This document shows positions 17,537 through 25,071 of a DNA stretch of 64,000 nt, in pieces. The notes under the pieces are model-generated. The model did not search any database. It was not told the origin of the DNA and was given only the letters and a program-made list of their open reading frames with translations. The stretch is taken from positions 992,001-1,056,000 of the forward strand of contig NZ_CP157355.1 of assembly GCF_040047665.1 (NCBI RefSeq), given 5' to 3'. The stretch comes from Chitinibacter sp. FCG-7. GTDB taxonomy: Bacteria > Pseudomonadota > Gammaproteobacteria > Burkholderiales > Chitinibacteraceae. Each line of letters starts with the position of its first letter. Position 1 is the first letter of the stretch. The position numbers were made by a program, and so were the translations under genes.

Positions 17537-19852
17537 CTAAACACGCTGCGGCTCGGCAGCATCGCACGGGGCAAACCAGGCTGGAAAATCGAGGCGCAGG
17601 CGCGGCAAATACTGACGCGAGACGGGGATCAGCTCGTCACCAATCAGCAGGCACCAGCCCTCACGTCCGCGTTTTTGCGCGGCGCGCACTTTTTTGGGGT
17701 TGACCAGATAGGAGCGGTGCACCTGAATCAGCACACTATCGTCAAAATACAGCCGGATCGCGCGCAGGCGCAGCGTGATATACGCCGGGGCGCGCAAATC
17801 TTGCGCCACAATCGCGCTATAGCCTTTTTCGGCGCGGATAAACTGCAGCTTGTCACGGCGCGAAGCAATTTCGTACAGCTCGGCGAGTAATTGCGGCTGT
17901 CGCCCCAGATCGTACAAAGAGCGGCGCACCGCGCCCAGCTGATCGAGCACGCTGCGGTAATAGTGCTGCTCCGCTTCACTCAGCGGCGCTTTAAATTGCA
18001 CATTGAGCTGATAATCATCCAGCTGTACGCTGAGTGACTGATCACCAAGACTCGCCATCGCCACTGGCTCGTCGTCCAGCTGCTGCACCGCCGTGGCCTC
18101 GATCAGCGGATCATCAGCCAGAAACTGCATCGTCAGCTCCAGCATTTTTTCCAGGCTGCGCTGCTCGGACAAACGCTGGGCAAACTGGCCAAATGCCACC
18201 ACGCGGCTGGCATCCGGTGCTGGTGTGGGCCTGCCTTGTCCGTCTTGTTGAATGCTCAGAGCGGCCGCCGGATCAGCCTCTGCCCTTTCTACCGCTACAA
18301 CCTCGGTATGGGCAGTGGCGTTGGCGCCCGTATCTGGTCGCAGAGCCGCCAGCTGCCAGGCGATACGCTCGCTCGATTCGCGCCAGAGCTGCAGTTGTTG
18401 CTCGTAGGCACGGGATTGCGGCGCATCTGCCAAGGCCGCAGGCGCGGCCAGACTGAGCTGGTGCAGCTCGCTCAACTGCATGGGCAGCACATCGACCACA
18501 TTTTTGATTTGCCGGATATGCAGCCATTGCAGCTCATCCTGCCGCGCGCGGCGATGACGGACAAATAGTGCAATCGCCCCACCCAGCAACAGTAAGCTAA
18601 GAACCGCACCGGCCAGCAAATCCACCCAGGCCGGGTGATGACGCCACCAGTAGCTCAGATCATTGCGCACCGAACGCGGCCAATCAACCGCCTGTTCGAT
18701 CTGGCGCAGCAAGCGATAATCACCGGCATCGCTAGTGATTTCCCATAGACCCAAACCCAGCAAACCGTGCTGACGGGCATAAGCCAGCTTGGCAGCCAGT
18801 GCGCGTGGCGTTTCAATACTGATCAGCTGCTGCTGCGAGGCACTGTAATAATAGCTGACTTGCGCTTGCTCATCCCAATATTCAGCAAAGCCCTGCCCCA
18901 GCTGCAACGCGGCCATTTCATCCTGGGAAAAAATGCCGGTTGGCCCGGTTTGCGCATTATCCCACGAGCCCATACTGACGCCGCCATGCGGTTGAGCCAG
19001 ACCCGCATTGTGGGCGGCGACGCCATTAAAGCGGATACCCTGGCTGGGAATCATCAGCGCCAGCTTGCCTGGCGGCAAGCCATACTGCTTCAGGGTATTG
19101 ACTGCAACATCAATGCTTAATTGGCCCGCAGGCATATACAGTGGGGATTTATGCGAAGTTTTATTGCTCCATGCCCCGACAAAATCAGTCGCGATCAGCA
19201 TCACATAATCGGTCTGCCCGGCCAGCGCAGCCCAAGGCAGGCGGCCGATCTGAGCGGGCTGCACACCGCTAGTGAGTCCGATAATCAAATTGCCCTGCGC
19301 GGCGCGCAGCTCAGTGATAAAGCGCAATAAATTGGCACCATCCTGCGGGCTGACGCTATTGCCATCGCGCCCCAATCCGGCGGGAAAACGCCAGTCAATT
19401 TCCACCCCGTCAAAACCATGCGTGCGCAGGAAAAGCAGCGTCGATTGCACCGCACGCTGGCGCAAAGCCGGGTCGGCCAGCACGCTGGAAAAATGCGCCG
19501 AGTAATTCCAGCCGCCCACCGCCAGCACGGTTTTTAACCGCGGATAGCGCGGCTTGTAGGATTTAAGCAGGGCATAATTGCCGCGCAGCAAGGTGCCATC
19601 GGGCTGGGTATAGGGTTTGTTCAGATCGGCAAATGCATCGCCAGCCTGCAATTGCCCTTGCGGGTCAAAGTAGGCAAAGGCATAGGTCAGCTGATCGAGC
19701 CGCTCCAGCGGCAAATCGGCCAACGCCTTGGTCTGGCTATAGCTAACCCAGAAAGGGTAATAAGCGAAAACACGCTCAATCGCCTGCACCGGCGCAGCCA
19801 GCACGGCATAAAAAGCGCACACAATCAATAAGTTGCGCACCCGCATCTCCAT
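17537..19852 (-). CDS. Transmembrane GH18-like (catalytic Glu lost) / LytTR regulator fusion
   Basis: A protein of about 771 residues. After a signal or anchor sequence (about 1-24) comes a GH18 chitinase-like domain (about 25-390) with YPFWVSY, VLAVGGWNYS and LGLGLWEITSD. The catalytic signature DxxDxDxE reads DGVEIDWR (148-155), so the proton-donor Glu is Arg and the second Asp is Glu; hydrolysis is unlikely. One membrane segment (about 410-431, LLAGAVLSLLLLGGAIALFV) is followed by RHRRAR, a cytoplasmic helical/GAF-like region, and a LytTR DNA-binding domain (about 677-771; LIQVHRSYLVNPKKVR, ELIPVSRQYLPRL). I infer a one-step chitin-fragment sensor and transcription factor. The start could be 19852 or 19846; the 14 upstream codons to 19894 look untranslated. 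Confidence 0.88.
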   Translation of the reverse strand: MEMRVRNLLIVCAFYAVLAAPVQAIERVFAYYPFWVSYSQTKALADLPLERLDQLTYAFAYFDPQGQLQAGDAFADLNKPYTQPDGTLLRGNYALLKSYKPRYPRLKTVLAVGGWNYSAHFSSVLADPALRQRAVQSTLLFLRTHGFDGVEIDWRFPAGLGRDGNSVSPQDGANLLRFITELRAAQGNLIIGLTSGVQPAQIGRLPWAALAGQTDYVMLIATDFVGAWSNKTSHKSPLYMPAGQLSIDVAVNTLKQYGLPPGKLALMIPSQGIRFNGVAAHNAGLAQPHGGVSMGSWDNAQTGPTGIFSQDEMAALQLGQGFAEYWDEQAQVSYYYSASQQQLISIETPRALAAKLAYARQHGLLGLGLWEITSDAGDYRLLRQIEQAVDWPRSVRNDLSYWWRHHPAWVDLLAGAVLSLLLLGGAIALFVRHRRARQDELQWLHIRQIKNVVDVLPMQLSELHQLSLAAPAALADAPQSRAYEQQLQLWRESSERIAWQLAALRPDTGANATAHTEVVAVERAEADPAAALSIQQDGQGRPTPAPDASRVVAFGQFAQRLSEQRSLEKMLELTMQFLADDPLIEATAVQQLDDEPVAMASLGDQSLSVQLDDYQLNVQFKAPLSEAEQHYYRSVLDQLGAVRRSLYDLGRQPQLLAELYEIASRRDKLQFIRAEKGYSAIVAQDLRAPAYITLRLRAIRLYFDDSVLIQVHRSYLVNPKKVRAAQKRGREGWCLLIGDELIPVSRQYLPRLRLDFPAWFAPCDAAEPQRV

Positions 19853-19959
19853 CCATCTGTAGATAGGCAAAAGTTGGCATCCGAGGCATAACAAGATGCG
19901 AATTTCTGCTTCTTCGATTCACGATCTGGCGTCGTGATTGGAGGCGCTAGCTTACAAGC

Positions 19960-20760
19960 TTATCGCTGGATTGACCATGAAATACCCGGCAAACTGGCCG
20001 AGCGCGAGCCAGACTGTGGCGAATTGTCACTGGCGTGATAGCTGAACACCAGGGAGTACTTGGTTTGCGTCGTGCTATTACGGCTGGCGGCGTGAAAAGT
20101 GCGCGCGTCAAACAGCACGACATCGCCCGCAGAGAGCGTAGGAAACTGGGCTTGTGCCACCCAGCTGGCCGCATCGGGATGGGTGGGCAGCAAAAATTCG
20201 CGCTTGTCAAAAGCGTCTTCGGGAAAAGCGGCCAGATGCGAGCCTGGAATAAAACCCAGCCCGCCATTGGCCGGTGATTCATCACCCAGCGCCAGCCAGC
20301 TCGACACCAGCTCGGGGCGCGCAAAACGCCAGTAGCGCACATCGCGGTGCCACAAGGTATCGCTGCTAAAGCTCGGCTGCTTGGTCATCAGGCTATTGTG
20401 GTGCGCCTGCGTCAGCGTAATTTCATCACTAGAGAGCAAATGGCCAATCAGTTGCAACACGGATGGCTGCCCTGCCCAATCCATAAACACCGGATCACGC
20501 GTCGCCATACCACGCAAACGCCGGATGGTTGAGCCGCCCTGCTCATCACCCGACTTGGGCGCGCCCGGGTAGCCCAGCTCGGCCTCCAGCTCCAGCGGCG
20601 GTAGACGCAGCTCAAGCTGGCGCATCGCCTCAGACCGAATCGCTGCCACCTGATCGGCTGGAGCAAAACCGCGCAAAATCACCACACCATCGTGCGCAAA
20701 CGCCGCAGCAATCGCATTCACATCGCTAAAATCGGAAAAAGAAATAATCGCCACAGTCAT
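19960..20760 (-). CDS. Phytanoyl-CoA dioxygenase (PhyH) family protein
   Basis: A protein of about 266 residues of the Fe(II)/2-oxoglutarate-dependent PhyH family. The N-terminus FAHDGVVILRGFAPADQV is typical. The iron triad is visible as HRD in TLWHRDVRYWRF and the distal His in ARTFHAASRNSTTQTKYS, with Arg nearby for 2-oxoglutarate. GGLGFIPGSHLAAFPED also matches the family. The substrate is unknown. Start codons ATG 20763 and 20760 are adjacent and neither has a strong SD; the longer frame to 20802 is less likely. Confidence 0.8.
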   Translation of the reverse strand: MTVAIISFSDFSDVNAIAAAFAHDGVVILRGFAPADQVAAIRSEAMRQLELRLPPLELEAELGYPGAPKSGDEQGGSTIRRLRGMATRDPVFMDWAGQPSVLQLIGHLLSSDEITLTQAHHNSLMTKQPSFSSDTLWHRDVRYWRFARPELVSSWLALGDESPANGGLGFIPGSHLAAFPEDAFDKREFLLPTHPDAASWVAQAQFPTLSAGDVVLFDARTFHAASRNSTTQTKYSLVFSYHASDNSPQSGSRSASLPGISWSIQR

Positions 20761-21039
20761 CATCCACAAAGCAGGGCTCGATTGTACTGCAATGCCAGAC
20801 ACAAGCCCATGCGCAAATCCCCATCATTGCTAGCCATACAGCGTAGACGGCGATGAATCCCAATGCAGGTTAACCCAAGATTTCAGCGACAAGCTGGGCG
20901 GTTTTTTCATGCGACGCCTTGCCTGCTGCCGCATGCGATAAACCGGCCGTTTCGCCGGCCTAACGAGCAAGGGCCGGGTCTTGCTCCGTCCCTTACAACC
21001 CCCGCGCGGCTCCACGGGCAATCTGTGTTAATAAATTCA

Positions 21040-21089
21040 GGGGTATATCAACCAAGCCAATGACAGGGTTGATCATCAGAGCAACACAA
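21040..21089 (+). repeat. Palindromic GGTATA/ATACCC repeat, copy 4 (degenerate 3' end)
   Basis: It starts GGGTATATCAACCAAGCCAA like other copies, but the right end is GAGCAACACAA instead of GCAATACCC. The surrounding gap 20761-21593 holds no convincing gene. Confidence 0.55.
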
Positions 21090-21268
21090 TGGCATGTATA
21101 TATACAATCATCGTCGAGCGCATGGTCTACCCTGCAGCAGCGCCGAGCGAGGAATAAGCGGCAAGGGAATTCGGCGGGCTCTGTTTTGTTAAAGCCCGCC
21201 GCCTTGCCGATTGTCCGCAGCGAGGGCATCGGCGTAGCCGACGCAGATGCCGGGGGCTGCTTTGGGGT

Positions 21269-21300
21269 GCAGGGGTATTTGCAGAAGCAAATACCCCTGC
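21269..21300. repeat. Perfect 14-bp stem-loop
   Basis: GCAGGGGTATTTGC AGAA GCAAATACCCCTGC. It is embedded in a block duplicated at 24860-25043, where a different GC-rich hairpin insert replaces it. Confidence 0.7.
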
Positions 21301-21395
21301 ACGTCTGCGCGGCGGAACGCGCACCAAAAACATCGTGCCGTAGGCACTGAAAATCATTACAATCATTGAAATTAAATTAACTGCAATCGGCCAAT
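21298..21395 (+). repeat. 98-bp island repeat, copy 1
   Basis: It matches 24946-25043 with about nine mismatches: TGCGCGGCGGAACGCGCACC, AAAAACATCGTGCCGTAGGC, then a run ending CTGCAATCGGCCAATA. Copy 1 is directly followed by a MITE-like element; copy 2 is followed by an AT-rich gene. Confidence 0.75.
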
Positions 21396-21515
21396 AAGTA
21401 GTGTTGCGTAACCGATTGGAGAATTTCCGGTTTGCCCTTCATAAGATGATTGTGTTCATTGACATCACCGCAACACAAGGGCAAAGATTTTCCATTCAGT
21501 TGCAACAGACTACTT
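21396..21515. mobile_element. 120-bp MITE-like element, copy 1
   Basis: The left end is AAGTAGTGTTGCGTAACC. The right end read inward on the other strand is AAGTAGTCTGTTGCAACTGA, so the termini are imperfect inverted repeats of about 27 bp. The length is identical (120 bp) to the copy at 26545-26664, and only the ends and a central TTCATTG-C block are shared. T and A flank both copies, which fits a TA target. No coding capacity. Confidence 0.7.
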
Positions 21516-21593
21516 AGTTACGCATAGTTTTAATGAATTGATTGGAGCTGATGAGTAAGCAATAATTATTCCAATCTAATTATGCAGCCTTAC

Positions 21594-22064
21594 TTATTTA
21601 TTTTTGTATCGATGTGCACTGCGGGCAACTTTATTTATATTAAATGCGATGTAAAAAATAATGGTCACCTGAATGATGGAATTGTGTACAAGTTCAATGG
21701 CATCACTTGCGTAGAATAATTCCTCTGCATACTTGGATTGCAAAGCAACAATAATGATTTTGGACGGTATCAGTAAAAGCGCAATAATACGGATGTAGAC
21801 AACTAGGCTGATTGCTATATATCGGTTAAGGAATTTTTGCCCCTGATCTCCACCATTGCATGTGTAGATAAAATAAATGCCAAGTAAAGAGATCATTCCA
21901 CTAATAAGCTCGCCCCAAATATTAATGCTGTTCGTTACTGAAATTTGAATGATGCTTAAAGCATGGAGGGTGGAAGATGCAAGCAAGTATTTGAATGCAT
22001 CCCTTTCGGGAAGATCTCCTGCAATAAGTTGCTCATTTAAATTTTCAATTTTCCAAATGTACAT
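21594..22064 (-). CDS. Small AT-rich membrane protein of unknown function
   Basis: A 156-residue protein with about four hydrophobic segments (near residues 28-45, 50-66, 82-105 and 128-145). It has a soluble N-terminus (MYIWKIENLNEQLIAGD) and a basic C-terminus (NKVARSAHRYKNK). Base composition is much more AT-rich than neighbouring core genes, suggesting recent acquisition. No family recognised. It lies 78 bp from MITE-like copy 1. Confidence 0.6.
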   Translation of the reverse strand: MYIWKIENLNEQLIAGDLPERDAFKYLLASSTLHALSIIQISVTNSINIWGELISGMISLLGIYFIYTCNGGDQGQKFLNRYIAISLVVYIRIIALLLIPSKIIIVALQSKYAEELFYASDAIELVHNSIIQVTIIFYIAFNINKVARSAHRYKNK

Positions 22065-22084
22065 ATTTTTGCCTTATGTGTGAC

Positions 22085-22157
22085 AGGTCGTAGGGTGCGA
22101 AATGCACAGCGTTGCGCACCATTTCACAGTCCCGCCGAGTGCGCACGGCGCACCCAC
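22085..22157 (-). repeat. GTGCGC dispersed repeat, copy 1
   Basis: On the minus strand: GTGCGCCGTGCGCACT, then GAAATGGTGCGCAACGCTG, then CGCACCCTACG. Related units lie at 23470-23537 and 24594-24650. Confidence 0.6.
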
Positions 22158-22500
22158 ATCGCTCAAACCGCGCATGAATTTACAGGCGTAGCTAAAGTAA
22201 ACGGTGTATTTTCTAACTTATCAAGTCCTTCAAACTCAAGCACGTAGCTAGTGACCGCCAAAATTAAACCCCACCTTCGCGTATATGGGCTGCCTGACAG
22301 AGCTGAAACGCGATGCAGGTGGGCGATTTGAAATCACCGAAAGTACTTTTGCCCGCAATAACCAAGCATTGAAGGCAAAAGTACTAACGAACTAATCGGT
22401 GATCGTATTCAATTACTGGGTTTGCTCAGACCCGCAAGACCTGTAGAGAACAACACAAAGACAACTTTGAGGAGATGGTGCAGAAGGTATGTGTGTCCGC
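22158..22500. other. Gene-free gap with a short ORF remnant
   Basis: The only notable content is a plus-strand frame from ATG 22285 to 22398 (MGCLTELKRDAGGRFEITES, continuing 17 residues to a stop). It has no SD and no upstream extension. It may be the 3' end of a lost gene. Nothing else is supported. Confidence 0.3.
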
Positions 22501-23316
22501 TTAGAAATAAGATGACAGGATGCCATCAAACAGGGCACTTCCATCCCCATTCGAGATTTCCCCCGCCATCCCGACGGTGGATTGCACAATAATTTGTGCC
22601 AAAGTCTGATCATCATAAATCGGTGGGCTGGCTGGATCTTCAAATACCGACTGCAACAAGGCAAAGTATTCGCTCACATACTGTGGGTACAAATCAGGGC
22701 GTGCTTCAATGGCTGTAATATCGTGCTTTGTAATAAAAGCATTGATAGCTTGAATCTCACTGTAATCAATTGCCTGGATGGTTTTAATGACGGTACCGTA
22801 ATACACGGATTCCAGATTTGCTGTGGTCGCTGCGAAACCGGCGTGCCCGGCAATACCCAATTCAGTACCGGAAAAATACTGATCTGCTGCCCCCTGATAG
22901 CTTGCAGGGTTAAATAAGGCGTAATAATTAGCATCGTTGGAAAGATTATCCAGCGCAGCTTTACGCAAAGACTCTGTAGAGAGCACGCCAGAATGGGTAT
23001 TCATGGTCACTAGCGAGGACAGTGCCGCCATATCCTCAGGCAGAAACTCGCGAGAATCCGCTGGGGGGGTCGTATCCACAATGCTGCCGCGCAATTGAAA
23101 ACCAGCTAAACCTTGGGCGGTGAAAAAATCTTCAACCTGCTGCGCCGTTACACCGGGGACGACTGGCGCTACAATCTCAGCCAGCATATTGCTATTGAGC
23201 CCAATGCTGCGGGCTGTATTAAAAACTAAAGCCGGATCAGAGAGGTGAGACATAATCCAGTCTTTCGCCTGATCCATCGTGACCTGATACTGATTCAATA
23301 ACTGTGCTGCGCTCAT
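22501..23316 (-). CDS. Acidic soluble protein of unknown function
   Basis: A 271-residue protein beginning MSAAQLLNQYQVTMDQAKDW, mostly helical by composition, rich in Ala, Asp and Glu and poor in Lys and Arg. There is no signal peptide at the N-terminus. The C-terminus ends in an acidic Gly-containing tail and hydrophobic residues (GDGSALFDGILSSYF). Such an acidic, low-basic composition with an uncleaved C-terminal tail would fit a type I secreted protein, but no RTX repeats are present and no ABC exporter is nearby. No family recognised. Confidence 0.55.
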   Translation of the reverse strand: MSAAQLLNQYQVTMDQAKDWIMSHLSDPALVFNTARSIGLNSNMLAEIVAPVVPGVTAQQVEDFFTAQGLAGFQLRGSIVDTTPPADSREFLPEDMAALSSLVTMNTHSGVLSTESLRKAALDNLSNDANYYALFNPASYQGAADQYFSGTELGIAGHAGFAATTANLESVYYGTVIKTIQAIDYSEIQAINAFITKHDITAIEARPDLYPQYVSEYFALLQSVFEDPASPPIYDDQTLAQIIVQSTVGMAGEISNGDGSALFDGILSSYF

Positions 23317-23469
23317 AAGTGAAAATTATTCCAAATGTGTGAACTGAATATACGCCGGGCTCACCAACTTGGATGACCGCGGCAACGGCCTGCAAATTAC
23401 TTTCACAAAGAGTAACCAAACACACCAATTCGGGTCAAATTTTCTTCGGATTAATTGAAAATAGCCCTT

Positions 23470-23537
23470 GCAGTGTGCGCCACGCGCACGCGATGCTACG
23501 TCATGGCGCGCAACACTGCGTGTTTCACACCCTAAGA
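23470..23537 (+). repeat. GTGCGC dispersed repeat, copy 2
   Basis: GTGCGCCACGCGCACGCGAT, then GGCGCGCAACACTGCG and TTTCACACCCTAAG. It lies in the 345-bp gap between the two flanking genes; the rest of that gap shows nothing. Confidence 0.6.
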
Positions 23538-23660
23538 GCACTTTCTACTTGGGGTCGAGAGCTGCCACCAAATTTACCGGCCTGCCTGTTTCTTTGATTC
23601 ACGACACTGCCGCATCATCATCGCTTGCCTACAACCTTCTGAGTGATTAACGACACCAAG

Positions 23661-24587
23661 ATGATCAAACAAAGCACTTTCTGGCCGCGCCTACGCTGCC
23701 AGTTGGCACATCGTGCATTATGGCTGGCCTTACTGGGGCTGCTGCTGACAAGCTTAGCAGGGCTGACTTGGTGGCTAGAGTTATTTAGCCATTTTCCGCC
23801 GATTCATCTGCTCCTTGCCATCGCTGGCTTGCTGCTCGCCAGCAGCCTGCGGGAGCGGATTTTTGGCTTTGTTTTAGTGACTCTAGTCGGTGCAGTATAT
23901 GGCTGGGCACTATATACACCAAGCCCTACAGGGGCATACCACCCCAGCACAGCGATTGCCTTTAATCTGCTCATTTCCAACACACAATACCGCAACGTCG
24001 AGCAATGGTTAAACGCGCAAGGCGCGGACGTCATTTTGCTAACCGAGGCCACAACTGAGTGGCAAAGCCAGTTGAGCATCTTACGCCAAACGCTACCGCA
24101 TGGCTGTGCGGCATGGGAAGACAACCCGTTTGGCATTGCGCTCTTGCTCAAGCACGCGCCGCGCCATTGTGAAGTGCGCTTCTCCCCCGCCATACCTCAA
24201 CAATATCCACACCTGCGGGTCGAGCTGGCTGATGGTTTAGTCGTGTACGGTATCCATCCCCCGCCACCACTGGGCGCCGAATTAGCCGCGGCGCGAGATC
24301 AGCAATTGCGCTATTTGGCGCAACAAATCGCGCAGGAATCGGCGCCAGTGTTGGTGTTGGGCGACTTCAATATCACGCCCTTTTCGCCGATTTATCGAGC
24401 GTTTCGATCTCAAGCAGGTTTGGCTGAATTGGGCTTCCAGCTCGCGCCAAGCTGGTCACCCATCATTGGCTGGCCGCTACTGCCGCTGGATCGCGCCTTG
24501 GCACGCGGCATCAGCGCACGATTAACAATCGGTCCTGCCCTGGGGTCGGATCACCGGCCGATTATGGTGCAAATACCAGCCTTGTAG
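23661..24587 (+). CDS. Endonuclease/exonuclease/phosphatase family membrane protein
   Basis: A protein of about 308 residues. The N-terminal quarter has three membrane segments (LALLGLLLTSLAGLTWWLEL; HLLLAIAGLLLASSL; FGFVLVTLVGAVYGWALY). The rest is an EEP domain, probably periplasmic, with LLISNTQYRNVEQWL, GADVILLTEATTEW, the catalytic LVLGDFNITPFSP and the terminal GSDHRPIMVQI. Members hydrolyse phosphodiesters in nucleic acids or lipids; the substrate here is unknown. ATG 23661 is preferred over GTG 23643; neither has a strong SD. Its GC content is closer to the core genome than its AT-rich neighbours. Confidence 0.8.
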   Translation: MIKQSTFWPRLRCQLAHRALWLALLGLLLTSLAGLTWWLELFSHFPPIHLLLAIAGLLLASSLRERIFGFVLVTLVGAVYGWALYTPSPTGAYHPSTAIAFNLLISNTQYRNVEQWLNAQGADVILLTEATTEWQSQLSILRQTLPHGCAAWEDNPFGIALLLKHAPRHCEVRFSPAIPQQYPHLRVELADGLVVYGIHPPPPLGAELAAARDQQLRYLAQQIAQESAPVLVLGDFNITPFSPIYRAFRSQAGLAELGFQLAPSWSPIIGWPLLPLDRALARGISARLTIGPALGSDHRPIMVQIPAL

Positions 24588-24593
24588 GTACGC

Positions 24594-24650
24594 CGTGCGC
24601 ACGTTGGGTAGATGCGCGAAATGGTGCTCAACGCTTCACGTTTCACACCC
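24594..24650 (+). repeat. GTGCGC dispersed repeat, copy 3
   Basis: CGCCGTGCGCACG, then GCGAAATGGTGCTCAACGC and GTTTCACACCCTAGC. It starts seven bases after the EEP gene stop. Confidence 0.6.
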
Positions 24651-24663
24651 TAGCTGGAAGCTA

Positions 24664-24713
24664 GGGGTATATTCACCCAAGCCAATTCAAGACTGGCCTA
24701 GAGCACTACACAT
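24664..24713 (+). repeat. Palindromic GGTATA/ATACCC repeat, copy 5 (degenerate 3' end)
   Basis: GGGGTATATTCACCCAAGCC, then AATTCAAGACTGGCCTAGAG. The right-hand ATACCC is missing (ACTACACA instead). Confidence 0.6.
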
Positions 24714-24769
24714 AGGCGGGTATATGCCGCACTGGTGAAGCTGGGGTTTGAATTCCCGTGTAGCGAAAA

Positions 24770-24870
24770 CCGCAGCAAGGAGAGAGACAAACGGCTGTTT
24801 CGTTTGGAGCTGGTCACGAAGGACGAAGCAAGGGCAGCGCGGAGCGCTTTGAGCCCGGGTCGCTTTTGGG
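24770..24870 (+). repeat. Fragment related to the GAGACAAAC dispersed repeat
   Basis: Contains GAGAGACAAACGGCTGTTTC and GTTTGGAGC, as in the repeats at 34247-34405 and 51460-51625 (GCGAGACAAACAG, CGTTTGGCTC). Only this part is shared. Confidence 0.45.
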
Positions 24871-24945
24871 GTGCAGGGGAAATTGGCGAAGTGCGGGGTC
24901 CCCGCAAAGTCGCAGACTTTGTGGGGTGCAAGTAAAGCCCCCTGC

Positions 24946-25043
24946 CTGTCTGCGCGGCGGAACACGCACCAAAAACATCGTGCCGTAGGCACTGAAAATG
25001 ATTACAATCGTTGAAATAAAAATGGCTGCAATCGGCCAATAGC
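24946..25043 (+). repeat. 98-bp island repeat, copy 2
   Basis: Second copy of the block at 21298-21395. Upstream of it both copies share GGGGTGCAGGGG followed by different hairpin-forming inserts. It ends a few bases before the AT-rich gene, so it may carry that gene's promoter (TTACAATC-GTTGAAAT region). Confidence 0.75.
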
Positions 25044-25071
25044 GGAAGTGAAATTTCTCAAGAGTACACGG

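Noticed and set aside
22285..22398. Short plus-strand ORF of 37 codons in the island gap
   Set aside because: No SD, stop codon just upstream and no recognisable family; listed only as a remnant within the gap.
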